This document shows, piece after piece, positions 28,055 to 36,885 of a stretch of 64,000 nucleotides of DNA. The translations under genes were made by a program, and so were the position numbers. The DNA is taken from contig SVDU01000015.1 of NCBI GenBank assembly GCA_015057705.1, positions 1-64,000 of the forward strand, in the 5' to 3' direction. The notes below the pieces were generated by a model that ran no database searches, had not been told where the DNA came from, and worked only from the letters and a program-made list of their open reading frames with translations. The stretch comes from Paenibacillaceae bacterium. GTDB taxonomy: Bacteria; Bacillota; Clostridia; Lachnospirales; Lachnospiraceae. Within the stretch, counting starts at the first letter, position 1. Every line of letters starts with the position of its first letter.

Positions 28055-28426
28055 CGCATTTGCAAAACTTTTTATCTGGCTACCTGTGATGAGGATCAGG
28101 CAAGAGTACGCCCCTTTGGAGCAGTATGCCAGTTTGAAGGGAAGATTTATATTATTACCAACAATAAAAAACCGGTATTTGATCAAATGATGAAAAACCC
28201 TAAAATTGAAATCAGCGGAATGAACCACGGGACCTGGATCCGGCTTCAGTGTGAAGCTGTTTTAAATTCCAGAAGAGAAGCGAGAGTAGCAATGATGGAA
28301 GAGTATGGATCAGCTTTAAGCAGAATGAATTCAGTTGACGATAACTTAATGGAAGTATTCTATTTACAAAATGCCAAAGCTGTAATCCAGTCCCTTGCCA
28401 GTGAAAAGAAAGAAATTATGTTTTAA
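28055..28426 (+). pseudogene. Pyridoxamine 5'-phosphate oxidase-like protein, N-terminus lost
   Basis: Reading from about 28055, the frame shows KTFYLATCDEDQARVRPFGA, then YIITNNKKPVFDQM, PKIEISGMNHGTWIRLQCEA and SVDDNLMEVFYLQNAKAV, a nearly complete flavin-binding split-barrel protein. The first dozen or so residues and any ATG with a ribosome binding site are missing; the DUF4446 terminator sits where they should be. The ATG at 28187 would give only the last 79 residues without the barrel start. Probably a relic from a deletion; weak translation from a non-ATG codon cannot be excluded. Its stop abuts that of the convergent pantothenate kinase. Confidence 0.7.
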
Positions 28427-29269
28427 TTAACGGATCTCTATCATCTCCAAATGATGCTCTTCTGTGAGAGCAGCACCGATGGCAGTACCGTATTCAGCCT
28501 GTTCAGGAATAATAAAGTGAACATCAAACATGGTCTCCAGGGATTGAAAGATCTCCCTGCACTGAGGAAACTTAGAAAGATTCCCTGTCATAACAAAGTC
28601 ATTAATATTGCTGTTTAATGAAGAAAGAATGGCGGACTTTCCTATTACCTGGAGTACCATATGAATAATACCGATTGCAATATCTTCATCTGATACAAAA
28701 CCTCTCACTTTTCCAAAGTTTGATGCTGTCGCAGATAATGGCAGCCCTGGAAGAGGAGTTTTTGAAATATCCTGAATCTGTAAGTCGATATTACTTAACG
28801 TTCCTCTGCTGGCCAGATCCATGATATGGGAGATATCCTGGGTTTTTAATAAAAGGCTTGAAAGTCCCAGGATGGTTCCTCCGCCGATTCCAATACCTCC
28901 GGTATGAACAATGGAATCTCCATTCACCTGTACCAGTGAAGTACCGGTCCCCATACTTACAACGATTAAATCCTTTAATCCAGTAAAATACTGACCACCT
29001 AATCCATTGCAGGTAAATTCATTCACCTTAAAAGTTGGAATACCATAAAGAGGCTGCTCTACATATGCACTTCCTACCCCTGTAATCATAATTTTTTCTA
29101 TTTCATTTAACTGAATGTTGTTATCATAGATAAATTTACCCAGAGCACCAAATAGAGAAGCGATGGGATTATCTGCTTTCACAAATGTGGGTATTTTCAA
29201 TTTATGATCCTGAAATCCTACAATCTTCGTTGTACTTCCTCCAAGATCAATTCCAATGGTTATTTTCAT
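28427..29269 (-). CDS. coaW: Type II pantothenate kinase
   Basis: A 280-residue ASKHA-fold kinase that phosphorylates pantothenate in the first step of CoA synthesis. It begins with the phosphate-1 motif GIDLGGSTTKIVGF. VSMGTGTSLVQVNG and GGIGIGGGTILGLS are the phosphate-2/adenosine-type glycine loops, and DFVMTGNLSK and EYGTAIGAAL lie near the end. Type II enzymes are often less feedback-inhibited by CoA. A minus-strand TATAAT and an inverted repeat lie about 50-70 bp upstream. BadF/BadG-type activators share the fold, but the motif set favours pantothenate kinase. Confidence 0.85.
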   Translation of the reverse strand: MKITIGIDLGGSTTKIVGFQDHKLKIPTFVKADNPIASLFGALGKFIYDNNIQLNEIEKIMITGVGSAYVEQPLYGIPTFKVNEFTCNGLGGQYFTGLKDLIVVSMGTGTSLVQVNGDSIVHTGGIGIGGGTILGLSSLLLKTQDISHIMDLASRGTLSNIDLQIQDISKTPLPGLPLSATASNFGKVRGFVSDEDIAIGIIHMVLQVIGKSAILSSLNSNINDFVMTGNLSKFPQCREIFQSLETMFDVHFIIPEQAEYGTAIGAALTEEHHLEMIEIR

Positions 29270-29315
29270 ATATGTCCCCTTAAATCACCTTATCTAATTA
29301 ACCTGCCCGGACCTT

Positions 29316-29339
29316 ATTATAGCAGTTAGTAAGGCTAAC
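29316..29339 (-). promoter_or_regulatory. Promoter -10 and operator-like repeat of coaW
   Basis: On the minus strand TATAAT (29316-29321) lies immediately downstream of GTTAG-5 nt-CTAAC (29325-29339), an inverted repeat in the spacer position. No consensus -35 is seen, which suggests a regulated promoter. Confidence 0.45.
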
Positions 29340-29717
29340 TATACCATATTTATAGATAAATGCCAAGTTCTTAAATGTGTTCATAGAAGCTGGGAAGAAT
29401 CATGTTATTTCTTTGTTTTATTGGAGATAAAAAAAAGGAAAAAATAGAATATAGCGGTTTATTGATTATTCTGAATCATTAAAAACCCTTATAAACCCTT
29501 GTTTTATAAGATTTATAAGATTCAGATCAATCCTTATATAAGTAAAAAAATATTTATAAAAATTAGATAAAAAATATATCGATTGGTGTATATTTTTGTG
29601 AGTTCTCACATTGACAAAAAAATAACGATAGAATATAATAAGATCATAAAGATCGTTAAAAAAATATCGATCAAGAAACCAATGGGATTGATACTTATAA
29701 AATGGAGGAAATTCAAG
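29340..29717 (+). promoter_or_regulatory. Very AT-rich leader of adhE with a hairpin
   Basis: No gene is seen here. At 29488-29510 CTTATAAA pairs with TTTATAAG around a 7-nt loop, and the TTATAAGA motif repeats directly at 29504-29520. A copy of CCCTTATAAA/CCCTTGT repeats nearby. A Rex-type operator (TTGTTAA-4-TTAACAA) was looked for and not found. The adhE mRNA probably starts within this stretch, but no promoter stands out against the AT background. Confidence 0.45.
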
Positions 29718-32333
29718 ATGGCAAAAAAAGAAGAACTGATTAAGGTTCCCCAGATAATTGATAGTGTAGATACCCTGATCGCAAAAATGGAGGCAATGAG
29801 AGAAGCTCAGAGAGTATTCGCAACCTTCACTCAGGAGCAGGTTGATAAAATCTTTTATGAAGCAGCCAGTGCTGCAAATAAATTAAGAATCCCTCTTGCA
29901 AAGATGGCTGTTGAAGAGACAGGGATGGGCGTTGCAGAGGATAAAGTAATTAAGAACAATTATGCAGCTGAATATATCTATAATTCTTATAAAGATACAA
30001 AAACCTGCGGTGTGATTGAAGAAGATAAAGCATTTGGAATAAAGAAAATTGCAGAACCAATCGGACTGGTAGCAGCTGTTATTCCGACTACAAACCCGAC
30101 TTCCACTGCTATTTTCAAAACCTTAATCAGCTTAAAGACAAGAAATGCAATTATCATTTCCCCACACCCAAGAGCAAAAAACTGTACAATAGCAGCTGCT
30201 AAGGTAGTTCTTGATGCGGCTGTTAAGGCAGGAGCTCCAGAAGGAATTATTGGATGGATTGATGTACCGTCTCTAGAATTAACCAACGAGGTTATGAGAA
30301 GTGCAGATATCATTCTTGCAACAGGCGGACCTGGAATGGTAAAAGCAGCGTATTCTTCCGGCAAGCCGGCTCTGGGCGTTGGTGCAGGCAATACACCGGT
30401 TATTATTGATGATACAGCAGATGTTAAGATGGCAGTAAACTCCATCATTCATTCCAAAACATTTGATAATGGTATGATTTGTGCTTCTGAGCAGTCTGTT
30501 ACTGTTCTTGAAAAGGTTTATGACGCAGTTAAGAAGGAATTTGCAGCAAGAGGCTGCTACTTCTTAAAAGGCGATGAGATTGAGAAAGTACGTAAAACCA
30601 TTATTATCAATGGTGCGTTAAATGCCAAGATTGTTGGTCAGAAAGCACATACCATTGCGAAGCTTGCTGGTGTTGAAGTTCCGGAATCAACAAAGATCTT
30701 AATTGGTGAAGTGGAAAGCGTACATCTTGAGGAAGAATTTGCACATGAAAAGCTGTCTCCAGTTCTGGCTATGTATAAGGCTAAAACCTTTGATGAGGCA
30801 ATTGAAAAGGCAGAACAGCTGGTTGCAGACGGTGGTTATGGTCATACCGCATCTCTGTATGTGAATGTGAATGAAACTGAAAAGATGGCAAAACATGCAG
30901 CTGCAATGAAAACCTGCCGTATTCTGGTTAATACACCATCTTCTCATGGCGGTATCGGTGATATCTATAACTTTAAGTTACAGCCATCTCTGACTCTGGG
31001 CTGCGGTTCCTGGGGAGGAAACTCTGTTTCTGAAAATGTAGGTGTGAAGCATCTGCTGAATATTAAAACCGTTGCTGAGAGGAGAGAGAACATGCTGTGG
31101 TTCAGAAATCCGGAGAAAGTTTATTTCAAAAAAGGCTGTATGCCAGTTGCGCTTAGTGAGTTAAAAGATGTTTATAACAAGAAGAGAGCATTTGTAGTAA
31201 CAGACTCTTTCCTTTATATGAATGGTTATACCAAGGCAATTACCGACAAACTCAATGAAATGGGTATCGTTTATACTGTATTCTCAGATGTTCAGCCTGA
31301 CCCGACTCTTGCAAATGCTGAGGCCGGTGCTGCAGCTATGAAGGCATTCCAGCCAGATACAATCATTGCTCTGGGCGGCGGTTCCGCTATGGATGCTGCG
31401 AAGATCATGTGGGTTATGTATGAGCATCCGGAAGTGGATTTCCAGGATATGGCAATGCGCTTTATGGATATCCGTAAGAGAGTTTACACATTCCCGAAGA
31501 TGGGCGAGAAAGCTTATTTTGTAGCAATTCCAACTTCTTCCGGTACTGGTTCTGAAGTAACTTCTTTCGCTGTTATTACAGATCAGAACACTGGAGTAAA
31601 ATATCCGCTTGCAGATTATCAGTTAATGCCCAATATGTCTATCGTTGATGCAGACAATATGATGAGCCAGCCTAAGGGCCTGACCAGTGCTTCAGGTATT
31701 GATGTTCTGACTCACGGACTGGAAGCATACGCTTCAGTCATGGCTTCTGACTATACGGACGGTCTTGCACTGAAGTCTATGAAAAATGTATTCGAATACC
31801 TTCCAACCGCTTATAACGATGGAACTAATGTAGAAGCAAGATGTAAGATGGCTGATGCTTCCTGTATGGCTGGTATGGCATTTAACAATGCATTCTTAGG
31901 AGTTTGCCACTCTATGGCTCATAAATTAGGAGCTTACCACCATATTCCTCATGGTGTTGCAAATGCACTGTTAATCACTCTGGTTATGGAGTTTAATGCT
32001 TCTGAAGTTCCGACTAAAATGGGAACATTCCCGCAGTATCAGTATCCCCATACACTGGCCAGATATGCAGAATGCGCACGCTTCTGTGGAGTGGAAGGCA
32101 AGGATGATGCGGAAGTATTTAAAAAATTCCTTGTTAAGGTTGAGGAATTAAAGAAGGCAGTAGGCATTAAGGCAACTATTAAAGATTACGGCGTAGATGA
32201 GAAGTATTTCTTAGATACACTTGACGAGATGGTTGAAAATGCATTTGATGATCAGTGTACTGGTGCAAACCCAAGATATCCGCTGTTCAGTGAAATTAAA
32301 GAAATGTATTTAAAGGCTTACTACGGTAAATAA
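29718..32333 (+). CDS. adhE: Bifunctional acetaldehyde-CoA/alcohol dehydrogenase AdhE
   Basis: An 871-residue fusion that reduces acetyl-CoA to acetaldehyde and then ethanol, regenerating NAD+. The N-terminal aldehyde dehydrogenase half has the catalytic Cys in NGMICASEQS near residue 250. The C-terminal half is an iron-dependent alcohol dehydrogenase with ALGGGSAMDAAKIMW, PTSSGTGSEVT and iron-binding His in GVCHSMAHKLGAYHHIPHG. Such enzymes form spirosome filaments. The start MAKKEELIK follows GGAGG by nine bases; the frame is open 45 codons further upstream in AT-rich DNA without support. A long leader and strong terminator mark a single-gene, highly expressed unit. Confidence 0.97.
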   Translation: MAKKEELIKVPQIIDSVDTLIAKMEAMREAQRVFATFTQEQVDKIFYEAASAANKLRIPLAKMAVEETGMGVAEDKVIKNNYAAEYIYNSYKDTKTCGVIEEDKAFGIKKIAEPIGLVAAVIPTTNPTSTAIFKTLISLKTRNAIIISPHPRAKNCTIAAAKVVLDAAVKAGAPEGIIGWIDVPSLELTNEVMRSADIILATGGPGMVKAAYSSGKPALGVGAGNTPVIIDDTADVKMAVNSIIHSKTFDNGMICASEQSVTVLEKVYDAVKKEFAARGCYFLKGDEIEKVRKTIIINGALNAKIVGQKAHTIAKLAGVEVPESTKILIGEVESVHLEEEFAHEKLSPVLAMYKAKTFDEAIEKAEQLVADGGYGHTASLYVNVNETEKMAKHAAAMKTCRILVNTPSSHGGIGDIYNFKLQPSLTLGCGSWGGNSVSENVGVKHLLNIKTVAERRENMLWFRNPEKVYFKKGCMPVALSELKDVYNKKRAFVVTDSFLYMNGYTKAITDKLNEMGIVYTVFSDVQPDPTLANAEAGAAAMKAFQPDTIIALGGGSAMDAAKIMWVMYEHPEVDFQDMAMRFMDIRKRVYTFPKMGEKAYFVAIPTSSGTGSEVTSFAVITDQNTGVKYPLADYQLMPNMSIVDADNMMSQPKGLTSASGIDVLTHGLEAYASVMASDYTDGLALKSMKNVFEYLPTAYNDGTNVEARCKMADASCMAGMAFNNAFLGVCHSMAHKLGAYHHIPHGVANALLITLVMEFNASEVPTKMGTFPQYQYPHTLARYAECARFCGVEGKDDAEVFKKFLVKVEELKKAVGIKATIKDYGVDEKYFLDTLDEMVENAFDDQCTGANPRYPLFSEIKEMYLKAYYGK

Positions 32334-32383
32334 AGATAAACCGGAAAAGAGATCATAACAGGATCTTTTGACAGGAAAATAAA

Positions 32384-32424
32384 AGAGAATGGATTTGGAT
32401 TTTCAAATCTGTTCTCTTTTTTTA
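32384..32424 (+). terminator. Terminator of adhE
   Basis: AGAGAA-T-GGATTTG pairs with CAAATCT-G-TTCTCT and is followed by TTTTTTT. Confidence 0.9.
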
Positions 32425-32461
32425 TGCCACAAAATATTAAGTAGATTTTCTTACAACCAGA

Positions 32462-32815
32462 GTGGTGCTGATTTCAATTTTTACAGGATATGATGATTTC
32501 CTGGCTGTATGTAATGTGGTAAAGGCATTTAAAAAGACCCGGATCCTTCAGATTGGACCAAGACCCTTTGATTTCTGGTCCACTATGTGTAACGAAGGTG
32601 AACTACTTGAGAATTTTAATATTCAGCTGGCACCTATCCCCATGCCGGAACTTACAAGAGAAATGAAGCGGGTAAGAGAAGATGAGGATAAGATTCAGGA
32701 TATTATAAGTTACTGTAAGAAAAATTTTGAGGTGAACATAAAGGATGAGGAACTTAAGACTGTGGAAGCTCTAAAAGCAGCTATGAGAGCTCTGGCAGAC
32801 CGTTATGGATGCTAC
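32462..32815 (+). pseudogene. Internal fragment of an L-fucose/L-arabinose isomerase-like gene
   Basis: The translated stretch NVVKAFKKTRILQIGPRPFDFWSTMCNEGELLE and following residues to ALADRYGC matches the middle of L-fucose isomerase-family proteins. The expected N-terminal domain is gone (only GYDDFLAVC precedes). At YGC the frame switches into unrelated residues, where relatives continue with the catalytic half. A minus C-terminus and minus N-terminus fragment cannot be an enzyme. The frame stays open to 32929, but beyond 32815 it is out of frame with the next remnant. Confidence 0.72.
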
Positions 32816-33186
32816 TGGGTGAAGGGTTTGATGAGGCGTTTCCTGCCTGGGAAGCAATTCATTATCCCGGTGCCTGGGATTACGGGTTTATTGCTAACTT
32901 TCTGGAAGCCAATGGTATTGAAGAGTTGATCCCTGCACAGGAGCTCTTACTTGAGAAATCAGAGCAGATTCGGATAGCTGTAACCAATGATGAGCGGTAT
33001 CTTATCTATGTTCCTTATACAACAAAGCTTGTGATTGGAAAAGAACTGAAAGGATATTATGGCAAAGCGGTGGATCTGGCTACTGGAAGAACCGCCAGAG
33101 TCAGGCTGACGACTGAGGTAGGAGTAACCTCTGTGTCCATGCATGATTTTAAAGGTGACGGTTTAATTGTACTTGAAAGATATTAG
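32809..33186 (+). pseudogene. C-terminal fragment of a glycoside hydrolase (DUF4038/collagen-binding-domain type)
   Basis: The 125-codon frame reads EGFDEAFPAWEAIHYPGAWDYGFIANFLE, then PAQELL and IAVTNDERYLIYVPYTTKL, DLATGRTARVRL. This resembles the end of a DUF4038-type glycoside hydrolase followed by its small beta-sandwich domain. The catalytic barrel is missing. It starts within the isomerase remnant in another frame, so a deletion joined two genes, as at 16.8 kb. Family assignment is moderate. It ends at a good terminator. Confidence 0.62.
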
Positions 33187-33211
33187 AATATAACTATTTA
33201 ACATTGTTAGA

Positions 33212-33261
33212 ACCAGGCTGCAGGACGGCTTAGATTGTCCGGCAGCCTGGTGTTTTTATTT
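33212..33261 (+). terminator. Terminator after the glycoside hydrolase fragment
   Basis: ACCAGGCTGC (33212-33221) pairs with GCAGCCTGGT (33242-33251), followed by GTTTTTATTT; an inner GGAC/GTCC pairing adds stability. It survives from the former operon. Confidence 0.9.
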
Positions 33262-33351
33262 CCAATTGCAGAGTTAATCTGCATCTGTGTTAAAGATATA
33301 CTATCATCAAGTCAGCATAAACAGAAGAATCATAATTCTTTAAATTTTTAC

Positions 33352-33380
33352 TTGATTTATGTATCAATATGATATATCAT
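33352..33380 (+). promoter_or_regulatory. Promoter and palindromes of the padR-flavodoxin operon
   Basis: TTGATT (33352-33357), a 17-bp spacer and TATCAT (33375-33380). TTGAT-6-ATCAA (33352-33367) and ATGATATATCAT (33369-33380) are palindromes covering both promoter boxes, consistent with autorepression by the PadR protein. Confidence 0.6.
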
Positions 33381-33408
33381 TATGCTATATAAACATGGAG
33401 GTATACAA

Positions 33409-33969
33409 ATGAAAGAGAACACTGGAAAGTCAAAATATGTATTACTGGGAATGCTTGCCCGTATGCCGCTGACCGGTTACACAATTAAAAAATGGCTTGA
33501 AAATGAATACAGTCATTTTTGGCAGGAAAGCTATGGACAGATATATCCCACTTTAAAGGTACTGGTTGTCCAGGGGTTAGCTGTCTGCTCCGACAAGGGA
33601 GAACATGGTAACGGACGGGGACAAATCGTATACAGCATTACCGATGCAGGCAGAAAAGAACTTTCGGAATGGTTGCGTGAGAAACCGGAGATCGAAAAGC
33701 TACGTTATGAAATACTACTTAAGGTCTCTTTTGGAGAGAATACTGAATCGGAAGTATTAATCGGACATCTGGATGATTTTATCAGGAGAAATGAAGAACT
33801 GGTAAAAGAAATGAAAGACTGTATGGAGAATCTTAGCCAGTTAACAGGTGAGGGGATTGATTGTACTTATAGCCACCTGACTGCGCTGTGTGGTGTACAT
33901 GTTTATTCTGCAATGAAGGATTGGGCTTTAGAAGCAAAGAAAATTATAATTGAGAAAGGGGTATCATAA
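33409..33969 (+). CDS. PadR family transcriptional regulator
   Basis: A 186-residue regulator. A PadR winged helix (YVLLGMLARMPLTGYTIKKWLENEY, YPTLKVLVVQGLAV, then GRGQIVYSITDAGRKELSEWL) is followed by a C-terminal helical Vir_act_alpha-like region used for dimerisation. The start has GGAGG seven bases upstream; a start nine codons earlier is less likely. The stop overlaps the start of the flavodoxin gene by one base (TAATG), so it probably controls that gene and itself. The inducer is unknown. Confidence 0.88.
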   Translation: MKENTGKSKYVLLGMLARMPLTGYTIKKWLENEYSHFWQESYGQIYPTLKVLVVQGLAVCSDKGEHGNGRGQIVYSITDAGRKELSEWLREKPEIEKLRYEILLKVSFGENTESEVLIGHLDDFIRRNEELVKEMKDCMENLSQLTGEGIDCTYSHLTALCGVHVYSAMKDWALEAKKIIIEKGVS

Positions 33970-34445
33970 TGAAGAGTTCTTTAGTTGTATATTTTTCATT
34001 TGAAGGTAATACGAAATTGATAGCGGAAAAAATTGGAGAGACATTAAATACGGATGTTGTTGAGTTAAAGACAAGTAAGAAGTATCCGACAGAGGGAATT
34101 GGAAAGTATTTTTGGGGTGGAAAAAGTGTTGTTTTTGGAGATAAGCCGACGTTGACAAACGAAAGCATTGATCTGAGCCGTTATGATACAATTATCATTG
34201 GAACACCGGTTTGGGCGGGATCATTTGCTCCGCCTATTAAAAGTTTTGTTAACGATTATAAGATTGTTAATAAAAAGATTGCAATATTTGCAAGCCATGG
34301 CGGTGGAGGCGCGGCAAAGTGTTTCGCAAAATTAAAGGAGGCATTGCCGGAGAATAAATTTGTAGGTGAGATTGCATTTGTGGAACCTAAGAAAAATCCC
34401 GAGAGCATTGACAGCGCGGCAAAATGGGCTGCAGCGCTGTCGTAA
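33969..34445 (+). CDS. Flavodoxin family protein
   Basis: A 158-residue FMN-binding electron carrier or reductase. The phosphate loop is YFSFEGNTKLIAEKI near residue 9, and the GTPVWAGSFAPPIKSF loop stacks on the isoalloxazine. The FASHGGGGAAKCF segment is typical of the long-chain-less flavodoxin_4-type group. It is translationally coupled to padR. Its partner enzyme is not apparent here. Confidence 0.88.
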   Translation: MKSSLVVYFSFEGNTKLIAEKIGETLNTDVVELKTSKKYPTEGIGKYFWGGKSVVFGDKPTLTNESIDLSRYDTIIIGTPVWAGSFAPPIKSFVNDYKIVNKKIAIFASHGGGGAAKCFAKLKEALPENKFVGEIAFVEPKKNPESIDSAAKWAAALS

Positions 34446-34453
34446 GTCAATTG

Positions 34454-35263
34454 TTAAATCGTGATTGTCAGTCCAGCACCAACTTCATGGATGGGGATGT
34501 GGCTGTTTATTTCGGCTTTAACCTTAAAAGAGACGCAATGGCAAGGGTATAATTCCTGAATACTATTATTGAGAAAATACTGAATTGTCTGCTCAAGCCT
34601 TGTGTCTGTTTGAAAAAGATGAAAACCTCCAATTACTCCTAACACAGTTTCATTTTTACAAACCATTTTAGCGTATTCGATGATATTACAGATACCACTA
34701 TGAGAGCAGCCTGTAATAATAAACAGTCCCTTGCTGCATCTATAGACAAGGGCGGAATCGTCCATTACGTAATCATCGACATAAAAACTATGGGATATTT
34801 CTTTTTCCCTTATGGGGGTTCTTGCCTCGAAAGAGTGAGTAATGGGTATTTCTCCTAAGAAAATAATATTATTGCTGATAGAAACCGGATGTTTTGTGAC
34901 AGATAAATGACTGATTTTGTCTACCGCATTTTCTGTAAGATTAAAACCAATATTTTCACCGGACTCTATCTTTAATTTAAAAACATCCGGATGGGCAAAA
35001 AGTTCAACATGGGATAAATCATATTGATCTCTTAAGAAATGAAACCCACCAGTGTGATCATTATGACCATGGGAAAAAGCGATTTTTGTGATATCAGCTA
35101 AATTTATATGTAGTTTTTTAGCATTATGGATAAACACATCAGAATATCCTGTATCAAACAGTATTTTTTCATCTTCATCTTCGATATAATAACTGACAGC
35201 AGGCTCTCCTAAAAGGTATTGATCAATTAATGTATTGTTATCAACTAAAACGGTTAATTTCAT
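34454..35263 (-). CDS. MBL-fold metallo-hydrolase
   Basis: A 269-residue metallo-beta-lactamase-fold enzyme. The metal motif is SHGHNDHTGG near residue 65, with later ligands in TGCSHSGICN and GGFHLFQ. The overall plan resembles the group annotated as dihydropteroate-related phosphate synthase-like (MptN/RFAP-type), but the substrate is unknown. It converges with the flavodoxin gene eight bases away and is divergent from the DUF3267 gene. Confidence 0.82.
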   Translation of the reverse strand: MKLTVLVDNNTLIDQYLLGEPAVSYYIEDEDEKILFDTGYSDVFIHNAKKLHINLADITKIAFSHGHNDHTGGFHFLRDQYDLSHVELFAHPDVFKLKIESGENIGFNLTENAVDKISHLSVTKHPVSISNNIIFLGEIPITHSFEARTPIREKEISHSFYVDDYVMDDSALVYRCSKGLFIITGCSHSGICNIIEYAKMVCKNETVLGVIGGFHLFQTDTRLEQTIQYFLNNSIQELYPCHCVSFKVKAEINSHIPIHEVGAGLTITI

Positions 35264-35385
35264 AAAAACTCCTTTATTATTGAAATTATATACGTTAAAA
35301 AAATCGGGAATATCACTGTTTAATATTGTGGCAAAGCGATATATAATATATAAGAACTATTATGCAATAATTGAGGTGACAAACT

Positions 35386-36018
35386 ATGAAATTTATTAAG
35401 AAAATACCACTGGAGAATGAAGACACAACCAGAAAACTGAAAGAGGAAGGCTGGTTTCGTTTAAAAGAACCTAGGTCTGTATCGGGAGCAATTTTATGGT
35501 CTATGCCAATCAGTTTGATCCTGATGTTATCCGCAGCAGTATGGTGTTATTTTTTATACCCGCCATTTAAAAATCTGCTTTCCGGACAGCAGGGTTTTTC
35601 CCTGGAACTTACCATAGGCATAGAGGTTTTATTTTATCTCTTAGGAATGATTTTATACCTTTTCATTCATGAGTTGATTCATGCGGCATTTATACCAGGA
35701 ATAAGAAATTCAGATAAGACTTATTGGGGATTTAATGGACTGTTTGGTTTTGTATTTACGGAAGAAATCCTTACCAAAAAAAGAATGGTGGTAATATCAC
35801 TTATGCCGCTTTTTATTCTCTCATTTGCAGTACCGTTTCTTTTAGCTGTTTTCGGTCGATTAAGTGGTTATCTCATTTTTTTAAGTGTATTTAATGCTGG
35901 AGGCGCGTGTGTTGATGTGTTAAATGTAATATTAATTCTTTCACAGGTTCCTAAAAATGGAATTCTTATTGCAAATGGATATGCAACTTTTTACAGAAAC
36001 CCAGGAAGGAAAGCCTGA
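35386..36018 (+). CDS. DUF3267 membrane protein (putative zinc metallopeptidase)
   Basis: A 210-residue membrane protein with four or so TM segments. The HELIH motif near residue 96 (LFIHELIHAAFIPG) is a zincin-like site seen in DUF3267, related to the M50 peptidases. The C-terminal segment ends with ILILSQVPKNGILIANG, again typical. Substrate unknown. The stop codon abuts that of nudC on the other strand. Confidence 0.8.
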   Translation: MKFIKKIPLENEDTTRKLKEEGWFRLKEPRSVSGAILWSMPISLILMLSAAVWCYFLYPPFKNLLSGQQGFSLELTIGIEVLFYLLGMILYLFIHELIHAAFIPGIRNSDKTYWGFNGLFGFVFTEEILTKKRMVVISLMPLFILSFAVPFLLAVFGRLSGYLIFLSVFNAGGACVDVLNVILILSQVPKNGILIANGYATFYRNPGRKA

Positions 36019-36885
36019 TCAGGCTTTTTCCCCCTGGGTTTCGTTTATTTTACCATTTTTAAATAACAGAATCATTTCATGGGTCAGGCTGATATTGGTA
36101 AAATCATCGGGGATATCCTCAGGAGCCATCCAGACAGCTGTGGATAATTCTGTTTCATCCAGCGTGACTTGTGGAGAACCATCCAGCTCGGCCCAATAGC
36201 CCATCAAAATGGAATCTGAAAAGCCCCATGGCTGGTTTTTATAGTACCGTATATTTTTTACGCGCAGACCTACTTCCTCCATGACTTCCCGGTTTACCGT
36301 ATCCTCTAAGGTTTCACCAAACTCTGTGTAACCAGCCAGGAGTGCATAGCGTGTATACTCCCTGCCTGCATATTTCGTAAGCAGCAGCTTTCCGTCGTGG
36401 ATGATGCCAACAATGACAGCGGGTGCAATCTTTGGATAGACGGTGTTACCGCAGGAGGAACAAACCATAGAGCGTTCTTTTTTGCTTTTAATCATCTCTG
36501 ATCCGCAGCAACCGCAGTAGCGGTTAGATGAGTAGAAGCGGTGAAGCTGGGAGGCACACACAGCTGAAAAAGATACCCACATGGGGGTTAATTCCCGCAA
36601 TATGCTATTTTTAAAAAGACTGATACCGGGGGTATCCGACAGTGTTACACTGGTTTCGTCTACCAGAAAAAAATCCATCTGATCGATGGAAAATAAATAA
36701 TCACAATGGGACATGAAGCGGTTTCGAACCTCATCTTCTAATGCGGAGAATCGGGGAATTGTATTGGATTTGCCTTCTGTCAGACAGATGCTCCCTTCTG
36801 AAAAATAGAAAAAATAGCTGTCTTCAGCAGGTGATTTTACTTCAAATTCGTTATGAAATACGTGGGGAAAAATATCTTGTATCAT
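36019..36885 (-). CDS. nudC: NAD(+) diphosphatase NudC
   Basis: A 288-residue Nudix hydrolase that splits NADH and may remove NAD caps from RNA. The zinc ribbon is CGCCGSEM with CSSCGNTVYP near residues 123-145. The Nudix box GX5EX7REUXEEXGU is complete: GYTEFGETLEDTVNREVMEEVG near residue 184. The SQPWGFSDS-type motif appears as NQPWGFSDSILMGY, which marks NADH specificity. Convergent with the DUF3267 gene. Confidence 0.93.
   Translation of the reverse strand: MIQDIFPHVFHNEFEVKSPAEDSYFFYFSEGSICLTEGKSNTIPRFSALEDEVRNRFMSHCDYLFSIDQMDFFLVDETSVTLSDTPGISLFKNSILRELTPMWVSFSAVCASQLHRFYSSNRYCGCCGSEMIKSKKERSMVCSSCGNTVYPKIAPAVIVGIIHDGKLLLTKYAGREYTRYALLAGYTEFGETLEDTVNREVMEEVGLRVKNIRYYKNQPWGFSDSILMGYWAELDGSPQVTLDETELSTAVWMAPEDIPDDFTNISLTHEMILLFKNGKINETQGEKA

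Noticed and set aside
28187..28426. Stand-alone 79-residue gene
   Set aside because: The sequence is the C-terminal part of a PNPOx-like protein and its homology continues upstream of the ATG without a usable start.
32806..32929. Continuation of the isomerase-like frame to 32929
   Set aside because: After YGC the residues no longer match the family; they are the hydrolase remnant read in the wrong frame.
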